Below are positions 1 through 6,569 of a stretch of 12,045 nt of DNA, piece by piece. The stretch is from assembly GCA_030040475.1 (NCBI GenBank), contig JASHTQ010000589.1:1-12045 (forward strand), written 5' to 3'. The notes beneath the pieces are model-generated. The model saw only the letters and a list, made by a program, of their open reading frames with translations, did not search any database and had not been told where the DNA came from. Every line of letters starts with the position of its first letter. Position 1 is the stretch's first letter. This stretch comes from Streptosporangiaceae bacterium. Its GTDB lineage: Bacteria; Actinomycetota; Actinomycetes; Streptosporangiales; Streptosporangiaceae. The translations under genes were made by a program, and so were the position numbers.

Positions 1-28
1 CCGGCCGGCCGGGACCGCCGCCGGGGTA

Positions 29-1168
29 GTGACGGCGGACGTTCCCGTGCTCGGTTCTGGCGCGGCGGCGGTCCGGGTGGCGCGCGAGTTCGCCCGCTCG
101 ATCGCCGGCGGAGCGATCGGGCGGGACCGCTCGGGGGCCGTGCTCGCCCGGGAGCTCACGGCGCTGGATGCCAGCGGCCTGCTGGGCATCACGGTGCCGC
201 ACCGGTACGGCGGCGCCGACGTGCCGGCCTCGGTGCTCGCCGAGGTCGTGCGCGCGATCGCCGGCGCCGATCCCGCGATCGCGCAGGTGCCGCAGGGCCA
301 CTTCCTGCTCGTGGACGTGCTCGCGGTGCTCGGCACGCCGTCACAGCGGCACCGCCTGCTGACCGCGGTGCTGGCGGGCGCGAGGCTGGGCAACGCGATG
401 GCCGAACGCGGCGGCAGGCCCGCCAGGGACCTGAACACCAGGCTGTCGGGCAGCGGGACAGGGACGCGGCTGTCCGGCCGCAAGTACGGGTGCACCGGCG
501 CGCCGACCGCCCGCTGGATCGGCGTCACCGCGCTGGACGATGCCGGCCGGCTGGTGCTCGCGTTCGTCGAACGCGACGCGCCGGGCGTGCACCTGGACGA
601 GGACTGGAACGCGATGGGCCAGCGCGCCGCGGTCAGCGGCGGCGCCAGGTTCGACGACGTGGCGATCGACCCGTGCCTGGTCGTTCCGTACTACCGGGCG
701 TTCGGGGCGCCGCAGCAGTTCGGCGCGCGCAGCCAGCTGGTGCACGCGGCGATCGTGGTCGGCATCGCCGGCGGCGCGCTGCAGGAAGCGGGAGAGTTCG
801 CCCGGGCCTCGGCGAACCGGGACAGCACCCACCGGTACGGCCAGCTGGCCGCCAGGGTGCGCGTGGCCGAGGCCTTGCTGGCATCCGCCGCGGCCACCCT
901 GGACGAGGTCGGCCGGGTGCCCCGCGACGCGGCCGAGGCGGCCCGGGGCTCGAGCGCGGTCGCCGAGGCCAAGGCGTTCGGCAGTGACGTGGCCGCGGAG
1001 GTGGCCGCCGACCTGTTCTGGCTCGTCGGCGCCGGTGCCGCCGACGAGCGCCATGACCTGGGCCGCCGCTGGCCCGGCACGAGCACCCACGGCGGCCATG
1101 GCCCGGCGGCGCGCACGTACCGCCACCTGCTCGACGCGGCGCCGCCACCCAACCACGGGCAGAACTGA
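29..1168 (+). CDS. SfnB/DszC-type flavin-dependent oxygenase (acyl-CoA dehydrogenase fold)
   Basis: The 379-residue protein has the acyl-CoA dehydrogenase fold as used by the SfnB 'sulfur acquisition oxidoreductase' and DszC families, which oxidise organosulfur compounds with reduced flavin. Visible landmarks are GLLGITVPHRYGGAD (residues 50-64), IAQVPQGHF (84-92), GNAMAERG (121-128), LSGRKYGCTGAPTARWIGV (148-166), DWNAMGQRAAVSG (192-204), VVPYYRAF (218-225) and a C-terminal THxxHxP (353-359). The family's usual T-H-T-x-H-D-P is THGGHGP here, so the Asp is replaced. The GTG start has only a GGGG run 2 bases upstream, and the frame stays open to the window edge, so a start further upstream is possible. 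A TAG at 27-29 overlapping this GTG could end an upstream gene. A flavin reductase follows after 2 bp, fitting a two-component monooxygenase. The substrate is unknown; the family assignment is confident. Confidence 0.85.
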   Translation: MTADVPVLGSGAAAVRVAREFARSIAGGAIGRDRSGAVLARELTALDASGLLGITVPHRYGGADVPASVLAEVVRAIAGADPAIAQVPQGHFLLVDVLAVLGTPSQRHRLLTAVLAGARLGNAMAERGGRPARDLNTRLSGSGTGTRLSGRKYGCTGAPTARWIGVTALDDAGRLVLAFVERDAPGVHLDEDWNAMGQRAAVSGGARFDDVAIDPCLVVPYYRAFGAPQQFGARSQLVHAAIVVGIAGGALQEAGEFARASANRDSTHRYGQLAARVRVAEALLASAAATLDEVGRVPRDAAEAARGSSAVAEAKAFGSDVAAEVAADLFWLVGAGAADERHDLGRRWPGTSTHGGHGPAARTYRHLLDAAPPPNHGQN

Positions 1169-1170
1169 GC

Positions 1171-1686
1171 ATGACCACGGGGCACGGCCTGGCCTGCGGC
1201 GCGGAGGTCACGGCCGAGGAGTTCCGGCACGCCATGGGCCACTTCGCGACCGGGGTCGCGGTGGTCACGTCCCTCGACGCCGACGGCCTGCCGGTGGGCA
1301 CCACGGCAAGCGCCGTCACCTCGCTGTCGCTCGACCCGCCGCTGATCCTGGTCTGCTTCGACCTCGGCAGCCTGACGCTGCACGCGATCCGCGGCCACGG
1401 CGCGTTCGTGGTCAACGTGCTGACCGCCGAGCAGCGCCAGCTGTCGGTGAACTTCGCCCGCCGCGGGGTGGCCGCGGCCTGGCACGGGGTCCGGCACCGG
1501 CACGGGCCGACCGGCGCTCCGCGGCTCGACGGCGTGCTGGCCGTGCTCGAGTGCACGGTGGAGCACCGGCTGCCAGGCGGCGACCACGAGATAGTCGTCG
1601 GCCGGGTCCGGCACATCCAGACCAGCTCGAGCCCGGCGGCCCCGCTCGTCTTCTACCGCGGCGGCTATACCTCGCTGGCCTCGTAA
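1171..1686 (+). CDS. Flavin reductase, split-barrel FMN-binding (HpaC/DszD-like)
   Basis: The 171-residue protein belongs to the flavin reductase-like family, which uses NAD(P)H to make free FMNH2 for a partner monooxygenase. Family landmarks are the N-terminal FRHAMGHFATGVAVVTS (residues 18-34), GTTASAVTSLSLDPPLILVC (43-62), FVVNVL (79-84), GDHEIVVGRV (137-146, the conserved GDH motif near the nicotinamide/flavin site) and PLVFYRGGY (158-166). The length is normal for the family. The ATG lies 2 bp after the upstream oxygenase stop with only a weak GGGC ribosome site, which suggests translational coupling; the reductase is probably its dedicated electron donor. The last 22 bp overlap the 3' end of the opposing SsuE-type gene. 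The flavin reductase call is confident; pairing with the upstream gene is inferred from adjacency. Confidence 0.9.
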   Translation: MTTGHGLACGAEVTAEEFRHAMGHFATGVAVVTSLDADGLPVGTTASAVTSLSLDPPLILVCFDLGSLTLHAIRGHGAFVVNVLTAEQRQLSVNFARRGVAAAWHGVRHRHGPTGAPRLDGVLAVLECTVEHRLPGGDHEIVVGRVRHIQTSSSPAAPLVFYRGGYTSLAS

Positions 1687-2207
1687 CCGGCGAGCGCGGC
1701 ACCGATCAGCGGGACCGCGGTGGCGGCCCAGCCGGCCACCTTGGCGTCGAGCTCGGCGAACTCGGGCTCGGTGACGTACAGGCCGCGGGCCGGCACCGTC
1801 GCGCCGAGCTCGACGAGGACCGGGCGCAGGTGCACCTCGACCGCGAGCAGGTGGCCCGGCCAGCCGCCGGTCATGACGGGTACCGCCACCGTCCCGGCCA
1901 GGCCGTTGCCGCCGTAGCGGTCAAGGAACGCCTTCAGCATCCCGGTGTAGGAGGCCTTGTACGTCGGCGAGGCGAAGATGGCGATGTCCGCCGCGGCGAC
2001 CTCGGCGGTCAGCCGGGACAGCTCGGCGTCCGCCGGGTCGAACAGCCCGGCCGCGTGCCCGGCCAGGTCGACCTCGAGCGACGCGCCGGGCGCACCCGCG
2101 CTGCCGGGCGGGCGCAGCAACCCGGACAGGGCGTCGGCCACCGCAAGGGCGACCCCGTGGGTGCGCGAGGCGGGCTTCGGGTTGCCGGTGACCACGGCTA
2201 TCCGCAT
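1665..2207 (-). CDS. ssuE: NAD(P)H-dependent FMN reductase, SsuE/MsuE type
   Basis: The 180-residue protein has a flavodoxin-like fold and belongs to the NADPH-dependent FMN reductase family. It begins with MRIAVVTGNPKPASRTHGVA, where GNPKPASRT (residues 8-16) is the FMN-phosphate loop. IAIFASPTYKASYTGMLKAF (75-94) contains the SPTYKxSYxGxLKxFLD block typical of SsuE and MsuE. A Pro/Ala-rich insert lies around 32-43. A perfect GGAGGT 8 bases before the ATG supports this start. The gene lies 70 bp downstream of the SsuD-type gene on the same strand and should supply its FMNH2. Its end overlaps the convergent split-barrel reductase by 22 bp. The order is ssuD then ssuE, not ssuE first as in E. 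coli. Family and partner are confident; the symbol is by homology and context. Confidence 0.85.
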   Translation of the reverse strand: MRIAVVTGNPKPASRTHGVALAVADALSGLLRPPGSAGAPGASLEVDLAGHAAGLFDPADAELSRLTAEVAAADIAIFASPTYKASYTGMLKAFLDRYGGNGLAGTVAVPVMTGGWPGHLLAVEVHLRPVLVELGATVPARGLYVTEPEFAELDAKVAGWAATAVPLIGAALAGYEASEV

Positions 2208-2236
2208 GGGGGTCTACCTCCGGATTCCGGTGAGCT

Positions 2237-2259
2237 GGCGGGGGAGTGATACCACCGCC
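2237..2259 (-). promoter_or_regulatory. Intergenic hairpin between ssuD and ssuE
   Basis: GGCGGGGG (2237-2244) and CCACCGCC (2252-2259) form an 8-bp stem with one mismatch and a 7-base loop, in the 70-bp gap between the ssuD stop and the ssuE ribosome site. There is no U-tract. It could stabilise the ssuD mRNA end or act as a leaky terminator that lowers ssuE expression; it could also be chance in GC-rich DNA. Confidence 0.35.
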
Positions 2260-2277
2260 CGTTCGGCGTAAAAGGCA

Positions 2278-3573
2278 CTACGATACGGCGGCGGGGTGGA
2301 CGGGAGCTGACGCGGGCGCGAACGGGACCGCCCCGTTGTCGTCGTCGCCGGCCGGCGCGGGGTGCTGCCAGCGGCCGCGGCGGCGAAGGAGGGGCAGCAC
2401 GCCCTCGCCGAACCAGTAGGCCTCCTCCAGGTGCGGGTACCCGGACAGGATGAACTCCGAGATGCCGAGCGCGGCGTACTCCTCGATCCGGTCGGCGACC
2501 TCGGCGTGGCTGCCGACCAGCGCGGTGGCCGCGCCGCCGCGCAGCAGGCCGATGCCCGCCCACAGGTTCGGCGAGACCTCCAGGTCGTCCGCGGTGCCGC
2601 CGTGCAGCTCGCGCATCCGGCGCTGCCCCTCGGACTCGCTGGCCGCCAGCCCCTCCTGTACCTCGCGCACCATCGCCTCGTCGAGCCCGCTGATCAGCCG
2701 GTTGGCCTGCAGCCACGCCTCGTGCGCGGTGTCCCTGGTGATGACGTGCAGCCGGATCCCGTACCGCAGCGTCCGCCCGGCCTCCCCGGCCAGCCGGTCT
2801 ATCCAGCGCAGCTTGGCGTCGACGGCGGCCGGCGGCTCGCCCCAGGTCAGGTAGACGTCGGCGTGCCTGGCCGCGACCGGGCCCGCCTCGGCCGACGAGC
2901 CGCCGAAGTACAGCGACGGCACCGGGTCCGGCCGCCTGGCCAGCCGGGCGCCCGCGACCCGCAGGTGGCGGCCGTCGTGGTCGACGACCTCGCCGCGCCA
3001 CAGCCGGGTGACGATGTCGAGGAACTCGTCGCACCGCTGGTAGCGCTCGGCCTTGCCGAGGAAGTCGCCGTAGGCCCGCTGCTCGGCGGACTCGCCGCCG
3101 GTCACCACGTTGAGCAGCAGGCGCCCGCCGGAGTACCGCTGGAAGGTGACCGCCATCTGGGCGGCCAGCGTGGGGGAGATGAAGCCGGGGCGGAACGCGA
3201 CGAGGAACTTCAGCCGCTGCGTCGCCTCGGCCAGCATCGCCGTGGCCAGCCAGGCGTCCTCGCACCACGCCCCGGTCGGGGTCAGCGCCCCCTCGAAGCC
3301 GAGTTGTTCGGCGGCCCGCGCGATCTGGCCCAGGTACCCGAGCGACGCGGCCCGGATCGCGCCCGCCGACGCGGTCGCGACACCGTGCCCCCCGCCCACG
3401 ATGTCCCGCCCGTCCCCGTTAGTCGGCAAGAACCAGTGGAACCGCAGCGCCGCCGGCGCTCCAGTTGCGTTGGGCGCTCCGGCCGTGTTCGGCGCTGGTC
3501 CTGCGGCCGCGCTCGGCGTTCCGGCTGCGGGCTCTGGTGGCATCCCATCTCCAGGCACTGCTCGGTCAGGCAC
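2278..3573 (-). CDS. ssuD: FMNH2-dependent alkanesulfonate monooxygenase, SsuD type (bacterial luciferase-like)
   Basis: The 431-residue luciferase-like (LLM class) monooxygenase resembles E. coli SsuD, which cleaves the C-S bond of alkanesulfonates to sulfite and aldehyde with FMNH2 and O2. Matches include HWFLPTNGDG (46-55), CEDAWL (104-109), TQRLKFLVAFRPG (118-130), YFGGSS (222-227), YLTWGEPP (241-248), YGIRLHVITR (271-280), SPNLWAGIGLLRGG (334-347) and LSGYPHLEEAYWFGE (376-390). Equivalents of active-site Cys54, Arg226, His228, Arg297 and Tyr331 are Cys104, Arg274, His276, Arg345 and Tyr379. The E. coli Glu20 position falls in a Gly-rich GGGHG stretch and is not an obvious Glu. About 42 Ala/Pro/Gly-rich residues precede the domain. 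The GTG start is chosen because AGGA lies 8 bases upstream; an in-frame ATG at 3543 would remove 10 residues. ssuE follows. No sulfonate transporter is in the window, so the actual substrate is open. Confidence 0.92.
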   Translation of the reverse strand: MPDRAVPGDGMPPEPAAGTPSAAAGPAPNTAGAPNATGAPAALRFHWFLPTNGDGRDIVGGGHGVATASAGAIRAASLGYLGQIARAAEQLGFEGALTPTGAWCEDAWLATAMLAEATQRLKFLVAFRPGFISPTLAAQMAVTFQRYSGGRLLLNVVTGGESAEQRAYGDFLGKAERYQRCDEFLDIVTRLWRGEVVDHDGRHLRVAGARLARRPDPVPSLYFGGSSAEAGPVAARHADVYLTWGEPPAAVDAKLRWIDRLAGEAGRTLRYGIRLHVITRDTAHEAWLQANRLISGLDEAMVREVQEGLAASESEGQRRMRELHGGTADDLEVSPNLWAGIGLLRGGAATALVGSHAEVADRIEEYAALGISEFILSGYPHLEEAYWFGEGVLPLLRRRGRWQHPAPAGDDDNGAVPFAPASAPVHPAAVS

Positions 3574-3597
3574 CGTTTGATTCCTATTAAAACCATT

Positions 3598-3629
3598 GAC
3601 ATTATAGACATTACTTCATGCCGTGACGA
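3598..3629 (-). promoter_or_regulatory. Promoter of ssuD-ssuE with direct-repeat candidate operator
   Basis: On the - strand a perfect TATAAT -10 (3601-3606) lies 17 bases from a partial -35, TCGTCA (3624-3629, 4 of 6 matches to TTGACA). Transcription would start about 20 bases before the GTG of ssuD. A 7-bp direct repeat GACATTA occurs at 3598-3604 and 3607-3613 (9-bp period), covering the -10, so a bound regulator would block the polymerase. The AT-rich 3575-3620 stands out from the GC-rich surroundings. The promoter is well supported by pattern; the regulator is unknown. Confidence 0.6.
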
Positions 3630-3724
3630 CCTGTTCCGCACCGGTCAGCCGAAGCCACCCGGCGCGATCGGGCCCGGCCCACGTCGGCTGGCCGCCACGC
3701 TGCGGTCGGCCGGCGGCGCGCCCC

Positions 3725-3757
3725 GGCTCGTGCCGGGCTCGTGCCGGGCTCGTGCCG
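3725..3757. repeat. Three perfect 11-bp tandem repeats
   Basis: The unit GGCTCGTGCCG occurs at 3725-3735, 3736-3746 and 3747-3757, with GG of a fourth copy following. Each unit contains CGTG and partial dyad symmetry (GGC..GCC). The repeat sits in non-coding DNA, so no reading frame explains it. Confidence 0.9.
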
Positions 3758-3760
3758 GGA

Positions 3761-3789
3761 GCACCCGGGCGCCGAACTGGTCCGGGTGC
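3761..3789. repeat. Perfect 8-bp inverted repeat (hairpin)
   Basis: GCACCCGG (3761-3768) is matched by CCGGGTGC (3782-3789) across a 13-base loop, starting 4 bases after the 11-bp tandem repeats. There is no T-run on either side, so it is not a classical intrinsic terminator. It may be a structured RNA element or a protein site. Confidence 0.55.
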
Positions 3790-3964
3790 CCCCGGAGGAA
3801 TGGCATCTCGAGTAATCCGAATCGGCGTTTGCATGCTTTAGTCAATAGTGCCGGTAAGTTGAGCCACGGACGAAGGAGCGTCCCGGAAGAAGGTACCGTA
3901 CCGGATTGTCTGCGGCGATCCGAGGGATAATTGAGATCCGGCTGCGCCCCCCGGAGTTCGGGGC

Positions 3965-3993
3965 TTGACCGGGCCGGCCGGCCCTGGGATCCT
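3965..3993 (+). promoter_or_regulatory. Weak promoter candidate for the 821-residue membrane protein gene
   Basis: TTGACC (3965-3970) is followed after 17 bases by GATCCT (3988-3993), a poor match to TANNNT, about 40 bases before the ATG. The spacer contains the perfect 14-bp palindrome GGGCCGGCCGGCCC (3971-3984). The -35 is good and the -10 is doubtful. Confidence 0.3.
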
Positions 3994-4031
3994 GCGAGGC
4001 AGCGATTTTGGACCATGAAGGCTGATTCATT

Positions 4032-6497
4032 ATGAATCTGTGGGGGGTCACGCCGCTTATGGCGGCTGTTTTGCTCGGCGGCGGCACCGGCGTGAGCGCC
4101 GCCGGTCACGTGGGCACGGCTACGTCCTCGGCGTCTGCTTCTCCGTCTGCGTCCGCCTCGCCTTCGCCTTCGCCTTCGCGTTCGTCGTCTGCCCCTCCGT
4201 CGCCTTCTCCTACTCCCTCTGTCGCCTTGCCAGGGGCCGGAGCGCCGAGCCCGGTCCTGCGGCAGGTCGGGTCGGATGACTGGGAGACGACGGTGCTCGT
4301 CAATGACGACGTTCCGGCGTGCGGTGAGGCGACGAAGGCCGGTTACTGGCTGGTCACGACCGTCCCCTCCCGAGTTCTTCACGGGACGCCCCGTCAGTCG
4401 GTCACCACGACCGATACCGCGACGGGACCGCCGCCTTTCGGAAGCTCCTGCCAGGTGATGGTTACCTTCGGCGGCCTCAGCCAGGTGCCGCAGACGGCGA
4501 CACTGATCATCGATCAGCACGAGACGTCAACGGCGGTCGTGCTCACCGTGAGTCGCGACGTGACCCTGACCGATTACCTGGGAATACCGGCCAGCTGCGG
4601 CGGGGCATTTGCCGTCCTGTGCCTTTTTCTCTCCGTCGTGTTCGTGCGGCGGAATGACCGGAAGAACAAGCGGAGCTTCGGCAGGGTCCGGGACTGGCTG
4701 CACCGTCCGATCGTCGGCTCCGGCGCGTGGACGGCCAATGACAGCTGGGCGACGAACATCTCCACCGGGTTGGTCGTGATCACCGCCGTGCTGGGCGCGA
4801 CGACCGCAGTGAGCTCGCTGATTCCCGGAGTGGCGCTTGACCGATTCTCGATCGTGAATATCGCGGCCGGCTTTTTCGTCGCGGCGGCGCCGGTGGTCTT
4901 CGGCATCCTCTACTCGTGGTTCACCGCGGGCAACACCGGCCTGCCGGCCGACGCGACGGTCGCCCTGCCTGGCCTGCGGGCGGCGAGCATCTCGGTCCCA
5001 TCGGGGGCGAGCATCACGATGGCCGGCGACACGACCGTGCGGGACGTCTCCGGCCACTGGGCAACGGTGCGGGCAGGCGGGACGTACCAGCTCCCGCCGG
5101 GCGCCGAGATCCAGGTTCAGGTCGGCGTCGCGAAGATCGTGCGGGCATGCGTCCGGGCGGCGGAGCGGGAGGTCGCGCTCGTCCTCGCCCGGGCGATCGC
5201 GCACGCGAGCGTAGTGGCCGCCGCCCAGGCACCGGCCGGCACGAGGGCACGAGCGGTGGAGGCGGCCGTCGAGCAGGCGGTGACGCGGGCAGGCGTCTAC
5301 GCGCCGGCCGGCAGTCTGGCGAGCGAGTTCGAGCTGGTGATCGACGACGCGGTCAACGCAGCGGCTGATCGACCCATTGCCACGTTCGTCGAGTTCATCG
5401 GTCAGGCGGGCGTGATCGATGGCGCAATCACCCTCGACAAGGCCGACCTCGCGGCAGCCGTTCGCACCGGCATGCGGGCGGCCATGACGGACGCCGCGGA
5501 AGAATCGGCACGGGCAGCTGCGGTCGGGGTGCCGGCCAGCATCGAGGCGCTCGGCACGGCCATCCAGCGGGCCGTTGCGCAGGCGGTCACGCAGCGGGAC
5601 GTTCTGGGGGCCGGCCAGCCAGCGGACGCGATCGTCGGGCCGGTCGAGGACGCGGTCGCCACGGAAGATGTCCGGAAAGCCGCGGACAAGGCCATCAAGG
5701 AGGCCGCGGATGCTCCCGGGGATACCGTCCCGTCGGCAACAGGCGCGGGAGGCATGGCGGCGATACGCGCGGAAGGCATGGCGGCGATCGGCCCGGCGCT
5801 GAAAGACGCCGCGACCGGGAAGGTCGGCGCCCTGGCGCCCGCCGCCGCCGCGGCGCTGTCCGCCACGGTGGCGTACTCGGGCAGCGCGGACATCGGCGTA
5901 CTGCCCGGCAGCTCGATATGGGTCAGCGGGCCCGCGGGAACATGGACCATTCAGGCCAGCGACGTGCTGACGCAGCCGCCGGCGCCCGAAAAGCCGCTGG
6001 AACCGCCCGCGCAACGCCTGAAGGACGCCCAGCTCGTTCAGCTCGTACCGTCGGCACCCGATGCGCCAGATGCGCCGATTACGCCGCCGGCGCTGATCGA
6101 CGTGCCGGGCGGCGCAAAGGTAACCGTGACCGGCGGCGCCGACATCAGCCTCCCCGAGGGCGCCTGGGTTTCGGCGCCGCGGCAACGGTCCTACGAATTG
6201 CCCAGGCTGCGGCAAATCCTGGCGCCACAGGGCACGAACCTCATTGTCGCCAACTTGAAGATCATCCTTATCGTCAATTTCTTCACGATGTTCGGGCTCG
6301 GCGCCGAGCTCGGCATAGCGGGCGTCCTCACCGCCTTTTCCGATGCCACCGGGCACGGGCGCGGCGCCATTTTCATCGCGCTGGCCGCGGTGGCGTTCCT
6401 CGTCCTCGGCTATGCGGTTACCGCGACTCGCGCGATGGCCGATCCACGGCCGGGCTCCTCCATCAGCGCCCAGGCGGGCTCCTCGTTCACGCTGTGA
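4032..6497 (+). CDS. Unrecognised multi-segment membrane protein with signal peptide and large Ala-rich domain
   Basis: I do not recognise a family for this 821-residue protein. In order it shows: a signal peptide-like start (residues 1-24), a Ser/Pro/Ala linker (30-65), a small Thr/Val-rich probable extracytoplasmic domain (75-180) with Cys97 and Cys140, membrane segment 1 (about 184-205) followed by the basic RRNDRKNKR, segments 2 (244-265) and 3 (272-297), a long Ala-rich region (298-735), and segments 4 (about 737-766) and 5 (779-797). By the positive-inside rule the Ala-rich region is cytoplasmic. Short beta-type stretches with a recurring PGSSI-like motif (322-334, 624-636, 691-703, 806-818) flank its helical core (365-610). 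The ATG has GAAGG 10 bases upstream. Third-position GC is visibly lower at the 5' end than in neighbouring genes. A lipoprotein gene follows 143 bp downstream on the same strand. No catalytic motif is visible. Confidence 0.8.
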   Translation: MNLWGVTPLMAAVLLGGGTGVSAAGHVGTATSSASASPSASASPSPSPSRSSSAPPSPSPTPSVALPGAGAPSPVLRQVGSDDWETTVLVNDDVPACGEATKAGYWLVTTVPSRVLHGTPRQSVTTTDTATGPPPFGSSCQVMVTFGGLSQVPQTATLIIDQHETSTAVVLTVSRDVTLTDYLGIPASCGGAFAVLCLFLSVVFVRRNDRKNKRSFGRVRDWLHRPIVGSGAWTANDSWATNISTGLVVITAVLGATTAVSSLIPGVALDRFSIVNIAAGFFVAAAPVVFGILYSWFTAGNTGLPADATVALPGLRAASISVPSGASITMAGDTTVRDVSGHWATVRAGGTYQLPPGAEIQVQVGVAKIVRACVRAAEREVALVLARAIAHASVVAAAQAPAGTRARAVEAAVEQAVTRAGVYAPAGSLASEFELVIDDAVNAAADRPIATFVEFIGQAGVIDGAITLDKADLAAAVRTGMRAAMTDAAEESARAAAVGVPASIEALGTAIQRAVAQAVTQRDVLGAGQPADAIVGPVEDAVATEDVRKAADKAIKEAADAPGDTVPSATGAGGMAAIRAEGMAAIGPALKDAATGKVGALAPAAAAALSATVAYSGSADIGVLPGSSIWVSGPAGTWTIQASDVLTQPPAPEKPLEPPAQRLKDAQLVQLVPSAPDAPDAPITPPALIDVPGGAKVTVTGGADISLPEGAWVSAPRQRSYELPRLRQILAPQGTNLIVANLKIILIVNFFTMFGLGAELGIAGVLTAFSDATGHGRGAIFIALAAVAFLVLGYAVTATRAMADPRPGSSISAQAGSSFTL

Positions 6498-6563
6498 CAA
6501 AGGCTCGCCCGCGGGTTCCTGCGCTGCCGGGCTGGCACCATTCCATCGCCATGGCCACGGTGT

Positions 6564-6569
6564 TAATCT
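6564..6569 (+). promoter_or_regulatory. Possible -10 element upstream of the lipoprotein gene
   Basis: TAATCT fits TANNNT and lies about 70 bases before the GTG start, but the expected -35 position (TTCCAT, 6541-6546) is poor. A 6-bp inverted repeat ACGGTG (6557-6562) / CACCGT (6582-6587) brackets it. The gene may equally be read through from the 821-residue gene, since no convincing terminator lies in the 143-bp gap. Confidence 0.2.

Larger units (their letters stand above)
3574..4031. other. 458-bp intergenic region between divergent genes
   Basis: No convincing gene is seen here. From left to right it holds the ssuD promoter (3598-3629), an 11-bp tandem repeat (3725-3757), a perfect 8-bp inverted repeat (3761-3768/3782-3789), a GGAGGA run (3794-3799) that touches an ATG and so cannot serve it, a 14-bp GC palindrome (3971-3984) and a weak promoter candidate for the rightward 821-residue gene. 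Composition shifts from AT-rich near 3580-3620 and 3810-3860 to GC-rich between. Confidence 0.6.

Noticed and set aside
3..29. Possible end of an upstream gene (tail GRPGPPPG, TAG overlapping the first GTG)
   Set aside because: Only 8 codons are visible; the TAGTG overlap is suggestive but too short to annotate.
3605..3625. McbR-type sulfur regulator site (TAGAC-N6-GTCTA)
   Set aside because: Only the left half is present; no matching GTCTA lies 6 bases on.
3623..3841. A 72-residue + strand frame in the ssuD upstream region, with an internal GGAGGA and ATG
   Set aside because: The GGAGGA directly abuts the ATG (no spacing), and the translation is low-complexity across the 11-bp tandem repeats.
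2362..3930. A 522-residue + strand open frame across ssuD
   Set aside because: It is the antisense shadow of the clearly homologous SsuD-type gene and has no recognisable domains.
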